Positions 43,805-52,978 are shown, counted from the stretch's first letter. The stretch is 64,000 bases of DNA from Pseudoprimorskyibacter insulae (GCF_900302505.1 NZ_OMOJ01000001.1:1036943-1100942); one strand, 5' to 3'. A program made the numbers and translations. The notes: a model not told the origin generated them from the sequence alone.

Positions 43805-46069
43805 ATGTCAGTCTACGTATTTGATCGCTTGATGACCGTAATCGGAACGGAAGGTGACGATAGCCTGACTGCAGGCAACTACTATGAGTACATCGAAGGC
43901 AATTACTATACCGGCCTTTGGGGGAAGGGTGGTAACGACAGCTTTTATGTCACCATGCCGACCGACTCCAATGCCCACCATGTGCAGATCTATGCCGATA
44001 TCGCATCAGAGGGCATGGCAGGGGATGCCGATGCCGTCTACTTGGACTTCAGCGCAAGCAACTTGGATCTGGTTCTGACGACACCGCGCTCTCAAGACGA
44101 CAGCCGGTTCAATACCTTCGCCTATCTGGTAGACCCGGACGGGGGGGCTTCTCAGAAAGAGGTGATGGGCAACGCAATTGAGCATGTCTATGCCATCGGC
44201 GGCAGCGGCAATGACCAGTTCGCCTTTAACATCAACAAAGGCAGCTTTGATGGCGGTGCGGGGACAGACGGATTTTCGTTCACAATGCTGCGGACGACCG
44301 ACCCGCAAACCGGGGAACTTATCCGGTCGCCTTTTTCGCTGCACCTCGACATGGCCCAAGCCGCGACAGCCGCCGGCGTGACCCTGCCCAATGGCACGAA
44401 ACTGGCCAATATCGAATACGCCAAAAACCTGTCGATGGGCACTTTAGACGACTGGTTCTCGGACTATGGTCAGAACAACGACTTTGTTGCCGGTTGGGAA
44501 GGGGATGACACCATCCGCAGTTCGGGTGGCAAAGATACAATCTACGGCCATGACGGCACCGACACCGCAATCGTCGATTGGTCTTGGACGAGTGATCAGG
44601 TGAACCTGTACCGTCTCGGCGGTCAGGATGGCTGGATCACGATGTGGATCGGACCATCGGCCAGCCCGGACAATCTTATGGGCCCCTACTATGATGCGGC
44701 CAACAGTGTCTCAATGCAGAATTTTGAGAATTTTCAGATCATGGCCGGCTCGGGTTCGGACAGCCTTGAGGGAACAGACACCGCCGACGCTTGGGATGGC
44801 GGCGCGGGGGATGACACGCTGACCGGCGGGCTTGGCAATGACACGCTGACCGGCGGGGCAGGCGATGACCTGTTGCAGGGCGGCGCGGATGATGACCGGC
44901 TGATCGGCGGCGATGGGGCCGATACGCTGCAAGGGGACGATGGGGTTGATACGGCTGTCTTTGACTTTGCTGCCCCGTCAAACACCGATGTCACCATGGA
45001 TTCCGAGAATATCTACCTGACCTCGGGCGGCGTTACGGATACGGTGGCCCGCACGGTTGAATTCTTTGAATTCAGCGACGGCACCTTGACCCAACAGCAG
45101 GTGATCGCGCTGACCGCCGCCGCTGCAACTGGCGCGGTGGTGGTGACCGGAACGCCGGTCGAAGGCCAAACCCTGACTGCCGATACCTCGGGCGTGGCGG
45201 ATGCCAATGGCGTTGGATCGTACAGCTATCAATGGATGCGCGATGGCGTCGATATTCCGGGCGAGATTTCGGACACTTACGGGGTCATCACCGGCGATAT
45301 CGGCACGGCCATTTCTGTCCGCGTCAGCTTTGTCGACGGGATCGGCACGCTTGAGACCCTGACCAGCGCCGCCACGGCGGATGTTCAGGCGCAGGCACTG
45401 ACCCTGACCGGCACGCCCGGCGCGGACTATCTGGTTGGCGGGCAGGCGGGCGATACTCTGAACGGGCTAGACGGCGTGGATACCTTGATCGGCAATGGCG
45501 GTGATGACCTGCTGATCGGCGGCGAGAGCGAGAACGACCTGCGCGACGTGATCTATGGCGGCGACGGCAATGACAGCGCCTTGGGCGGCTATGGCAATGA
45601 CGAATTGCGCGGGGACGCGGGCAACGACACGCTGGAGGGCGGATATGGCGCGGATACGGTGATCGGCGGCACAGGCAATGACGTGCTGACCGCCGGCGCA
45701 TGGGGCGACGCGCTGTTCGGCGGCGCGGGCGATGACTTCATCAACGGCGGTTTTGGCTTTGACCGGGTCAACGGCGGATCGGGGGCCGATAAGTTCTACC
45801 ACCAAGGCGTGATCGGACATGGCGACGACTGGATTCAGGACTATAGCGCCGCCGATGGCGATGTGCTGATGTTCGGCGGCGGCGCGGCAACCAGGGATGA
45901 TTTCCTCGTCCAGCGCGCCAGCACCGCCGGGGCCGGGGATGCCACCGTGCAAGAGGTGTTTGTCACCTATATCCCGACGGCTGATATTCTTTGGGCGCTG
46001 ATCGACGGCGATGGCCAAAGCCAGATCAATGTTCTGGCGGCGGGACAGGTCTTTGATTTGCTTGCCTGA
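43805..46069 (+). CDS. RTX calcium-binding protein with Ig-like domain (754 aa)
   Basis: A 754-residue acidic protein. The N-terminal third has weak repeats of unknown fold. RTX nonapeptides GGxGxDxLx are at residues about 318-382 and 537-665, separated by an Ig-like domain at about 440-531 (GTPVEGQTLTAD ... SYQWMRDG). The C-terminal 90 residues form a secretion-type domain shared with the neighbouring large RTX protein. It has no N-terminal signal, as expected for type I secretion. The ATG at 43805 has GGGAGGGG at good spacing. The earlier in-frame ATG at 43763 does not. Confidence 0.9.
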   Translation: MSVYVFDRLMTVIGTEGDDSLTAGNYYEYIEGNYYTGLWGKGGNDSFYVTMPTDSNAHHVQIYADIASEGMAGDADAVYLDFSASNLDLVLTTPRSQDDSRFNTFAYLVDPDGGASQKEVMGNAIEHVYAIGGSGNDQFAFNINKGSFDGGAGTDGFSFTMLRTTDPQTGELIRSPFSLHLDMAQAATAAGVTLPNGTKLANIEYAKNLSMGTLDDWFSDYGQNNDFVAGWEGDDTIRSSGGKDTIYGHDGTDTAIVDWSWTSDQVNLYRLGGQDGWITMWIGPSASPDNLMGPYYDAANSVSMQNFENFQIMAGSGSDSLEGTDTADAWDGGAGDDTLTGGLGNDTLTGGAGDDLLQGGADDDRLIGGDGADTLQGDDGVDTAVFDFAAPSNTDVTMDSENIYLTSGGVTDTVARTVEFFEFSDGTLTQQQVIALTAAAATGAVVVTGTPVEGQTLTADTSGVADANGVGSYSYQWMRDGVDIPGEISDTYGVITGDIGTAISVRVSFVDGIGTLETLTSAATADVQAQALTLTGTPGADYLVGGQAGDTLNGLDGVDTLIGNGGDDLLIGGESENDLRDVIYGGDGNDSALGGYGNDELRGDAGNDTLEGGYGADTVIGGTGNDVLTAGAWGDALFGGAGDDFINGGFGFDRVNGGSGADKFYHQGVIGHGDDWIQDYSAADGDVLMFGGGAATRDDFLVQRASTAGAGDATVQEVFVTYIPTADILWALIDGDGQSQINVLAAGQVFDLLA
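44758..44950 (+). repeat. RTX nonapeptide array 1 of the 754-aa protein
   Basis: About seven in-frame copies of GGxGxDxLx. The unit is 27 bases at the DNA level, with GGCGGGGATGACACGCTGACC-like variants. It should fold as a Ca-bound beta-roll. Confidence 0.85.
45415..45800 (+). repeat. RTX nonapeptide array 2 of the 754-aa protein
   Basis: About thirteen GGxGxDxLx units interrupted by a DLRDVIYGG insert at residue 578. The same insert recurs twice in the large RTX protein at 51100 and 51505. Confidence 0.85.
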
Positions 46070-46076
46070 TAAACAC

Positions 46077-46103
46077 CGGGCGCCCGCGATGGGCGCCCGT
46101 TTC
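46077..46103 (+). terminator. Intrinsic terminator after the 754-aa RTX gene
   Basis: A perfect 9-bp stem CGGGCGCCC/GGGCGCCCG (46077-46085 with 46091-46099), loop GCGAT, then TTTC. It starts 7 bases past the stop and makes the two RTX genes separate units. Confidence 0.75.
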
Positions 46104-46203
46104 ACGTAGGGCCAAAACCTTAGCGGCATTCAAAGGTTGACCCACCGCCTTCACAGGCACAGACTATTCGATAGATTTTCAATGCATTTTTATCGAGGTC
46201 ATT

Positions 46204-49200
46204 ATGTCACCGAACCTCAATTTATACGTGGCGTCGGTCGACGTCTTGCAAGACAAACTTGGCACCCAGAAAAAGGGGCTTGAGGCGGTCAAATCCAGCC
46301 TGAGCGTGCTGGGCAATTTCGTCGATGCCGTCAAACGCGCGGCCAAGGATGCCGACGAGGTTAAGCTTGTTGCCAATGATCTGCGCTATGTCGCCAAGAT
46401 CATGAAGCTGTTCCCGCCCTCAAAAGCCCTGGGGACAACGCTGGACAAGTTGTTGGATCAGGTCGCCGATAAGGCGGATGAGATCTCGAAACTGCTGAAA
46501 TCGCATAGCACCAAGCTGGATGTCTTCGGCAAGGCGATATCCGTGGCCAAGCTGACGACCCAAGGGTTTCTGGCCGATGTGCTGAACGATCTGGGCGATC
46601 TGAACGCGACTGAGGCCAGCCTGAAAGACCTGCAAGCCGCCATCGCCGAAGACCCCGCCGGGCTGGACCCGAAGACGCAAGCAGGCATCGCCGCGATGGA
46701 GGCAGTCTTTGCCGAACTTATCGCCAAGTTTCCCGAACAAGCCTTGGAGGAGGCGACATCGGCGGTTCAGTCCATGGAAACCGCGCTGGCCCCTTATGGC
46801 GCCATGGCGGCGTCGATGTCGGAGGTGCTGGGCGGGCTGGGCGCGGTCAATGGCATGTTGTCGGGCATTGGCGATCCGCTGTCCAAGGTAACCGACGCGC
46901 TGGACCCTCTGCTTTGGGTTCTGGACAAGGCCGATGCGGTGATCGACGCGGTGGTTGGCCCGGTGCTGGACCCGATCATGGATGCCATCGGCATTGATAA
47001 GCTGCTGGACCATGTTGATAAACTGATCGGTGGGGCCTTCCCTGACATCGCGCTGCTGGATCCGCTGAACGGCATGTCGGCGGATTTTCCGACGATCTTC
47101 GGGTCTGAGCCGGATTTCGAACAGCCGATGACCACACGGATCAAAGCCGCCTATGGCGCGCGCGACGATCTGCCCGGCACCGATCCCAAGGCGTTTCTGG
47201 CCTCGCGGCTGTTTGGCGAAAAGGGCTTTATCGCCGAGCTACTGAACACTGATGGGCACACCGGCACCGATGTGATGCTGGGCCGAAATGACCTGATCTT
47301 TTGGCGGTCTGACCTGTCGGGCAACGCGGGCAGCGATGTGCTGTCTGCCGGGATCGGGGATGACACGCTGACCGGCGGTCTGAATGACGACATCTTCATC
47401 AATGCCAGCGGCGATGATTCCATCCTTGGTGGTGCTGGGTTCGATGCGCTGTTCACGCTGGCCCCGTTGTCGGAATTCAGCTTTCAGGCCGAAACCAAGG
47501 GCAGCGGCACGACCGAGGAAAAGATCCTTTATCTGACCCATCTTGGCGGGCTTCTGGGCCTTGGGAATTTTGGCGCTGACACGATTTCGAACGTGGAAAG
47601 TTTCGTGTTTGGCCAGACCGTTGTGACCTACGATCAGCTTTCGACCGCGCTGGTGGTTGACTATGCCCAGTCCAATGAACGCAACGGCACGCCTGATGGT
47701 GATCTGATAATCGGCGGCGATCAGGCGGATATTCTGCGCGGGCTTGGGGGCGATGACATTCTGATTGCCTCGGCCGGGGGCGATACATTGGATGGCGGGT
47801 CCGGCACCGATACCGTGGACTATAGCGGCTATCCCGGCGGGGCGGTGCGCGCGGCGCTGTCCGCCGCCGATCAAGCACGTCTGGGCAATATGTCGGACGA
47901 ACTGAGCGGCATCGAAAACCTGCTTGGCTCGCAATATGATGACCTGTTGGTGGGCGACCATCAAGACAACCGCCTGAATGGCGGGCGCGGCGCAGATACC
48001 ATTGCCGGGCAAGCGGGTGCTGATGTTCTGGTGCTGGGACGCGGGGATGCCAACTATGTCATCGGCGGCACGGGTCACGATACGATCGAGGCCGCTTTCG
48101 GCCAGACCCGCGCCTTGGCGGGAACGGGCAACGATCGCTATGTTTTTGGCGACCAGAACGCGGCGGACCTGATCTTCTATGCGCTGCGCGACACGCCCTT
48201 GCTGGGCGGTGTGTCGGCCACGTCGCTTTCGGCTTTGACCAATGCCGATCCGTCGAACGAAATCCCGTATCGCATCGTCTATTCCGGTAATCAGACCGCT
48301 ACGGCAACCGTCAAGAAATACAGCCAATCCGGCGTCTTGGTGGGGACGGATAGCGTACAATCCAACGCGGGCAATATCATTGGCACGGACCGGAATGATG
48401 CCTTCACCCTTGGCCCCTATTTCGCGCTGTTCGATGGCGGCGCGGGGCATGATAGCTTTACCGGCAGCACCTACAACCTGCGTGACCGCACGCCCGATAG
48501 CTTGGATGTGCCCGAGGGCCTTCGGGCCTTTGGCGGCGCGGGGTCGGATACGTTCACCACCTACACGACCGAAGAAAGCTTTGTCGGCGGGTCAGGCAAT
48601 GACCGCTATGTGTTTCTTGAGGATCGCGACGCCCCGTCTGATCTGTCTGCCCCGACCGATGACCGTCAGGTGTCATACTTCTTTGGCGGCGACGCACCCA
48701 CCAGCTTTGGCCAGATGACCGGCACCTATGATGCCGAATTGGACCGCATGGTCTATGCCCCCACCGCCCTAGGCAGTTTCGACGCCGGGGCGCTGGCCGA
48801 TGATGGGGTTGATACGCTCGATCTGTCACACGCGGTGCGCTACTGGCTGATTGACATGCCGAACGGGTTGGCGACGTCCAAGGATTACATCGGCCCGGAT
48901 GGAATCGCGCCCTTTGGGGCGACCGACAACCGGATCCGGTTCTTTGGCGTCGAGACCGTGCTGACCGGCCCAATGAACGATTGGCTGGTGCATGGCGATA
49001 CCAACCTGATCTTCTGGGCAGGCGAAGGGCGCGACACGATCCTGCCCGGCTTGAACGGCGGGCTTGGCAATCTAGAGGCGCATGGCGGACAGGGCGACGA
49101 CAGTTTTACAGCCGGGCTGGGCGTGGACACGCTCTATGGCGATGCCGGCAATGACTTTCTGCGCAACGATGGCAACCAATCCAATCAGGCGCTTCAGCGC

Positions 49201-50628
49201 GAACACCTTTATGGCGGGGACGGCAATGATTTCCTGACCGTCGGCAGCTCGGCCCGCAACTACAGCGGTGTGCTGACCGATTTCCACGGCGGCGCGGGGC
49301 AGGATTTCGGTGAATTCTACCTTGGCAGCAGCGACGCCATTCAGGTGTTCATCGGCGATGGCACCTATGATCTGAACGGGTTTGGCGGGGCCTTTGACGG
49401 GATGGAGGGCGTGATCATCCACGATGCCACCGCCCTGATCAGCGGCGCGGCCAATGCCGATGCCGTCCAGACCGGCGATGGCGACGACACGCTGTATGGC
49501 GCGGGCGGCAATGACATCCTTGTGTCGGGCAAAGGAGTCGACCGGCTGTTCGGCGGTGAAGGCAATGACATCCTCGCGCCGGGGCCGGGCAGCGGCTACG
49601 TCGACGGCGGACCGGGCACCGATACGCTGATGCTGCACGGGCGGTTGGATTACATCGCCGGGCAGGGCGTGTCTTTGCGCGACTCGCTGCGGAACTCGGA
49701 AAACTGGCTTCTGGACCTTGGAACTGCCTCGCTGACCTCGGGCAGTGATCGCGTCAACTATTCCCGGATCGAACGGTTCGTCGGGGGTTGGGGCGATGAC
49801 ACAATGATCGGCGCCTACACCAATGACTATTTCGACGGCCACGGTGGCGACGATTCACTTGACGGAAGCTCGGGCCACGACACGTTGATTGCCGGTGCGG
49901 GCGATGACACGCTCAAAGGCGGCATTGGCGATGACGTATTGGCAATGGGCACCGGGTATGACCAATTTTTCGGCGGTCCGGGCTTTGACACGTTGCAGGC
50001 CGATGGCGCGATGGACGATGTCGTGCTGCGCGGTCTGATGGGGCAGATCACAGGATCCGTCACCACCGCCTATGAGGTCGCGCCGGGCGTTGGCATTTAC
50101 ACCTATGTCACCGAAATCGCCGCAACCACGTTCGACGGCATCGAAGGCTTCGTCCTGTCGCGTGGCAACGATGATGGCGAAGGATCGGAATACAGCGAAA
50201 CGATCTCGGGCGGGCTTGGCGATGACACGCTGCGGGGCCTCGGCGGTGGCGATACCCTGCTGGGCGGTGAGGGCGATGACCTGCTGATCGGCGGCGGCAT
50301 CAGTGATCTGCCGCGCATGGTGCGCATTGACCAAAGCAGCGGGCTCAGCGGGTTGCGGATCGATGCCTTCGACCAGATGCCGACCCAATCCCTGACGGTT
50401 GAAATGATGGTTCAGGCCGAACCGCCCGTTCAGAAATACACGTTGATGTCCTATGCGGTTGCCGGGTCGACAAATGAGTTCACGATTATAGTAGACCCAA
50501 GCCGCACTTGGCTTGAGGTGATCGTCAACGGCAAGTCCAACGTGACCGGGGTGTCCTTCTTTGATCTTTATGACAGCCCGCATCGCCTGTCGGTCACGTG
50601 GTCCTCGTCGGGGTTGATCGCCATTTAA
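46204..50628 (+). CDS. RTX protein, N-terminal 1474 residues (ends inside the pentraxin-like domain)
   Basis: The first piece of the interrupted gene. Residues 1-340 are alpha-helical and heptad-like (LLDQVADKADEISKLLKS), with a hydrophobic region at about 205-290 that could be membrane-active. Then come many RTX repeats with irregular spacers, which bind Ca. The TAA at 50626 cuts it after SSSGLIAI. Without the C-terminal domain it could not be secreted by a type I system. GAGG lies 5-6 bases before the ATG. Confidence 0.8.
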   Translation: MSPNLNLYVASVDVLQDKLGTQKKGLEAVKSSLSVLGNFVDAVKRAAKDADEVKLVANDLRYVAKIMKLFPPSKALGTTLDKLLDQVADKADEISKLLKSHSTKLDVFGKAISVAKLTTQGFLADVLNDLGDLNATEASLKDLQAAIAEDPAGLDPKTQAGIAAMEAVFAELIAKFPEQALEEATSAVQSMETALAPYGAMAASMSEVLGGLGAVNGMLSGIGDPLSKVTDALDPLLWVLDKADAVIDAVVGPVLDPIMDAIGIDKLLDHVDKLIGGAFPDIALLDPLNGMSADFPTIFGSEPDFEQPMTTRIKAAYGARDDLPGTDPKAFLASRLFGEKGFIAELLNTDGHTGTDVMLGRNDLIFWRSDLSGNAGSDVLSAGIGDDTLTGGLNDDIFINASGDDSILGGAGFDALFTLAPLSEFSFQAETKGSGTTEEKILYLTHLGGLLGLGNFGADTISNVESFVFGQTVVTYDQLSTALVVDYAQSNERNGTPDGDLIIGGDQADILRGLGGDDILIASAGGDTLDGGSGTDTVDYSGYPGGAVRAALSAADQARLGNMSDELSGIENLLGSQYDDLLVGDHQDNRLNGGRGADTIAGQAGADVLVLGRGDANYVIGGTGHDTIEAAFGQTRALAGTGNDRYVFGDQNAADLIFYALRDTPLLGGVSATSLSALTNADPSNEIPYRIVYSGNQTATATVKKYSQSGVLVGTDSVQSNAGNIIGTDRNDAFTLGPYFALFDGGAGHDSFTGSTYNLRDRTPDSLDVPEGLRAFGGAGSDTFTTYTTEESFVGGSGNDRYVFLEDRDAPSDLSAPTDDRQVSYFFGGDAPTSFGQMTGTYDAELDRMVYAPTALGSFDAGALADDGVDTLDLSHAVRYWLIDMPNGLATSKDYIGPDGIAPFGATDNRIRFFGVETVLTGPMNDWLVHGDTNLIFWAGEGRDTILPGLNGGLGNLEAHGGQGDDSFTAGLGVDTLYGDAGNDFLRNDGNQSNQALQREHLYGGDGNDFLTVGSSARNYSGVLTDFHGGAGQDFGEFYLGSSDAIQVFIGDGTYDLNGFGGAFDGMEGVIIHDATALISGAANADAVQTGDGDDTLYGAGGNDILVSGKGVDRLFGGEGNDILAPGPGSGYVDGGPGTDTLMLHGRLDYIAGQGVSLRDSLRNSENWLLDLGTASLTSGSDRVNYSRIERFVGGWGDDTMIGAYTNDYFDGHGGDDSLDGSSGHDTLIAGAGDDTLKGGIGDDVLAMGTGYDQFFGGPGFDTLQADGAMDDVVLRGLMGQITGSVTTAYEVAPGVGIYTYVTEIAATTFDGIEGFVLSRGNDDGEGSEYSETISGGLGDDTLRGLGGGDTLLGGEGDDLLIGGGISDLPRMVRIDQSSGLSGLRIDAFDQMPTQSLTVEMMVQAEPPVQKYTLMSYAVAGSTNEFTIIVDPSRTWLEVIVNGKSNVTGVSFFDLYDSPHRLSVTWSSSGLIAI

Positions 50629-50697
50629 TTCGACGGTGACAAGAAATGGTCAGCCACGGGGCTTGCCAATGCGACTGGGCCAATCTCCTCGGGCGGG

Positions 50698-52032
50698 GTG
50701 CTGATTTTCGGACAGGATCAAGACGGCACCACCCCCGGCGGCGGTTTTGATGCCGCGCAGGCCTTTACCGGCACGATGGGCGATATCCGCCTGTACAATG
50801 GTGTCCGAAACGAGGTGGATATCATCACCACCCAATGGCTGAACGGCGGCACAGGCGATAGCTTGGTGGCCAACTGGCAGTTCGAAGGCGACACACTTGC
50901 CCAGCAAACGGCCACCGGCGCCGCGCCCCTGACCGGCTTCGGCTCGGTCACGGTGCAGGACAAGCGCACTGGCGGCGTTGATACGTCAGATTATCTGGAC
51001 GGCGGTGATGGCAATGACACGCTTTATGGCAATGCTTGGTCTGACACGCTGATTGGCGGTGATGGCGACGATCAGCTTTATGGCGGCGATGGTACGGGGG
51101 ATCTGCGCGACGTGCTGTATGGCGGCGCGGGGAATGACACGCTGGATGGCAGCTACGGCAATGACGAATTGCGCGGAGACGCGGGCGATGATGTGCTGCA
51201 AGGCGGAGCCGGGCAGGACACGCTGATTGGCGGCACCGGCCATGATCGCCTGACCGGCGGTTCCGGGCCAGATGACCTGGGCGATGAGCTTTATGGTCAG
51301 GATGGCAACGACACGCTGGATGGCGGCGCGGGCAATGACACCATGTACGGCGGCGAAGGCAACGACCATATGTCGGGGGGCGGCACTGGCAATGACAGCA
51401 TGACCGGCGGCGCGGGCAACGATACGCTTTACGGCAACGCGGGCTATGACACGATGATCGGCGGCGATGGCAACGACCTGCTGGTCGGGGGCACTGAAGC
51501 GGGCGATCTGCGCGACGATCTCTACGGCGGAAATGGCGATGACACGCTGGACGGCGGCTATGGCAATGACCAGCTACGCGGCGACGCGGGCCGGGATGAG
51601 ATCACGGGCGGCTTTGGCGAAGACACGATCATTGGCGGCACCGGCAATGACACGCTGACCGGGCAGGCGTTTTCAGACCTGATCTTTGGCGGCGATGGCG
51701 ACGATTTCATCAACGGCGGGTTTGGCTTTGATCGGGTGAATGGCGGGGCCGGGGCCGATGCCTTCTATCATCTGGGCGTGGCCGCGCACGGGGCCGATTG
51801 GGTGCAGGATTACGACGCGGCCCAAGGTGATGTGCTGCAATTTGGCGGGGCGGCGACGCGCGACCAGTTCCAGATCAATCTGGCCAGCACAGCCAATGCG
51901 GGCGGCGCGGCGCAAGAGGCGTTCATCGTCTACAAACCCGATGGGCGGGTCGTCTGGGCCTTGGTCGATGGCGGTGCGCAGGATCAAATCCTACTGCAAC
52001 TGGGGCAGAGCACGTTTGATCTTATGTCATAA
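50698..52032 (+). CDS. RTX protein, C-terminal piece with pentraxin tail, RTX array and secretion domain
   Basis: The in-frame continuation after the TAA. The first usable start is GTG at 50698, but the real reading probably began upstream. Residues begin LIFGQDQDG, the calcium loop of a pentraxin. Then follow about twenty RTX units, with the DLRD insert twice (51100, 51505), and a C-terminal domain very like that of the 754-aa protein (GGFGFDRVNGG ... FDLMS). Confidence 0.75.
   Translation: MLIFGQDQDGTTPGGGFDAAQAFTGTMGDIRLYNGVRNEVDIITTQWLNGGTGDSLVANWQFEGDTLAQQTATGAAPLTGFGSVTVQDKRTGGVDTSDYLDGGDGNDTLYGNAWSDTLIGGDGDDQLYGGDGTGDLRDVLYGGAGNDTLDGSYGNDELRGDAGDDVLQGGAGQDTLIGGTGHDRLTGGSGPDDLGDELYGQDGNDTLDGGAGNDTMYGGEGNDHMSGGGTGNDSMTGGAGNDTLYGNAGYDTMIGGDGNDLLVGGTEAGDLRDDLYGGNGDDTLDGGYGNDQLRGDAGRDEITGGFGEDTIIGGTGNDTLTGQAFSDLIFGGDGDDFINGGFGFDRVNGGAGADAFYHLGVAAHGADWVQDYDAAQGDVLQFGGAATRDQFQINLASTANAGGAAQEAFIVYKPDGRVVWALVDGGAQDQILLQLGQSTFDLMS
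50980..51770 (+). repeat. RTX array with two DLRD-containing super-repeat modules
   Basis: GGxGxDxLx units throughout. A module of about 55 residues, beginning with DLRD(V/D)LYGG and ending with IGGTGxDxLTG, occurs at residue 1633 (nt 51100) and residue 1768 (nt 51505), 405 bases apart, and once in the neighbouring RTX gene at 45536. Confidence 0.85.
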
Positions 52033-52083
52033 AGGTTTGGTGTCGAAGCGATAATTCTAACCCTACAGGGATGCGCTGATTAT

Positions 52084-52113
52084 TATTTCACAGTTTCATG
52101 AAATTGTGAAATA
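52084..52113. promoter_or_regulatory. 30-bp near-perfect palindrome, likely ArsR operator
   Basis: Outer arms TATTTCACA and TGTGAAATA flank the self-palindromic TTTCATGAAA. Only the central pair at positions 10/21 mismatches. It ends 19 bases before the ArsR-ArsC start, the usual place for an ArsR-family operator. The identity of the binding protein is inferred from position. Confidence 0.8.
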
Positions 52114-52132
52114 AGGCGCTTAAGCTGAGCCC

Positions 52133-52978
52133 ATGCCGGATTCGGCAGGACGCAAGAGGTTTGCCGTGGACGCGCATCTGACCAAACTCAGCACCTTGGC
52201 CCACGAAGGGCGCATGTCGGTGTTCCGCCTGCTGGTGCGGCGCTACCCCGATGCTGTGGCTGCGGGGCAATTGGCGGCAGCACTGGGGATCAAGCCCAGC
52301 ACCCTGTCGATGCATCTGTCGGCTTTGGCCTCGGCCGGGCTGATCGAGGCGCAGCGCAGCGGCACCTCGCGGCTCTATCGTATGGACATGGCCGGGTCCG
52401 AGGATCTGGCCCGCTATATGTTCGCCGATTGCTGGAAAGGGCGGCCATTGCTTGGCCCGGCCAAGCCTGCCCAGACCCATTGGAATGTTCTGTTTCTGTG
52501 CACCGGAAACTCCGCCCGGTCGCTCATGGCCGAGGCGCTGCTGCGCGATCTGGGGCGGGGTCGATTCAGCGCCTATTCGGCTGGCACCCACCCGTTTGGC
52601 CAGCCCAATCCACGCACCATCGCCCTGTTGCAGGGCAAGGGGCATGACACATCCTTTCTGGCGTCCAAGCAAAGCACCCTGTTCCAAGGGCCAGACGCGC
52701 CGCACATGGATTTCGTCTTTACCGTCTGCGATCAGGCCGCCAACGAAGATTGCCCGGCTTGGGATGGCCAGCCGATCAGCGCCCATTGGGGCCTGCCCGA
52801 TCCGGTCAAGGCCACGGGGTCGGACGCCGAAATCAGCCTTGTTTTTCAACGCACCTACGGGGTTCTGCGCAACCGCATCGCGGCTTTTGCGGCCCTGCCA
52901 ATCGAAACGCTAGACCGCATTTCGCTGCAAGCGGCGGTCGATGATTTGGCCCATATGGGCAAAGGGGACATGACATGA
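52133..52978 (+). CDS. ArsR-type HTH fused to LMW-phosphatase-like arsenate reductase
   Basis: A 281-residue fusion. Residues about 14-95 are an ArsR winged HTH, and residues about 116-265 are a low-molecular-weight phosphatase/ArsC domain with P-loop CTGNSARS (C123, R129) and the redox pair C199/C207. The HTH lacks the ELCVCDL-type thiolate motif of classical ArsR. The only HTH-side cysteine is C100 near the junction. It likely both represses the operon and reduces arsenate. It overlaps the GAPDH gene by 4 bases. Confidence 0.9.
   Translation: MPDSAGRKRFAVDAHLTKLSTLAHEGRMSVFRLLVRRYPDAVAAGQLAAALGIKPSTLSMHLSALASAGLIEAQRSGTSRLYRMDMAGSEDLARYMFADCWKGRPLLGPAKPAQTHWNVLFLCTGNSARSLMAEALLRDLGRGRFSAYSAGTHPFGQPNPRTIALLQGKGHDTSFLASKQSTLFQGPDAPHMDFVFTVCDQAANEDCPAWDGQPISAHWGLPDPVKATGSDAEISLVFQRTYGVLRNRIAAFAALPIETLDRISLQAAVDDLAHMGKGDMT

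Larger units (their letters stand above)
46204..52032 (+). pseudogene. Large RTX/pentraxin protein gene split by one in-frame TAA (whole span)
   Basis: The frame that starts at 46204 stays open to 52032 apart from a single TAA at 50626-50628. Protein similarity continues straight across it: a pentraxin-like domain starts before the stop and finishes after it, and no base is gained or lost. Intact, this would encode 1942 residues: helical N-terminus (1-340), RTX arrays (about 357-1370), pentraxin-like (about 1372-1590), further RTX (about 1593-1840) and a secretion domain (1843-1942). It is a recent nonsense mutation, a sequencing error, or a read-through site. The two halves are listed separately. 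Confidence 0.75.

Noticed and set aside
47239..48450. Antisense open frame in the RTX gene
   Set aside because: Produced by the repeated GGCGGC/GATGAC codons of RTX units read backwards.
50626..50628. Recoding of the stop as selenocysteine or pyrrolysine
   Set aside because: The codon is TAA. Neither known recoding system uses it.
50980..51770. Regularly spaced DNA repeats resembling a CRISPR array
   Set aside because: The period is 27 bases and multiples of it, stays in frame and encodes GGxGxDxLx. There is no constant repeat with unique spacers and no cas gene.
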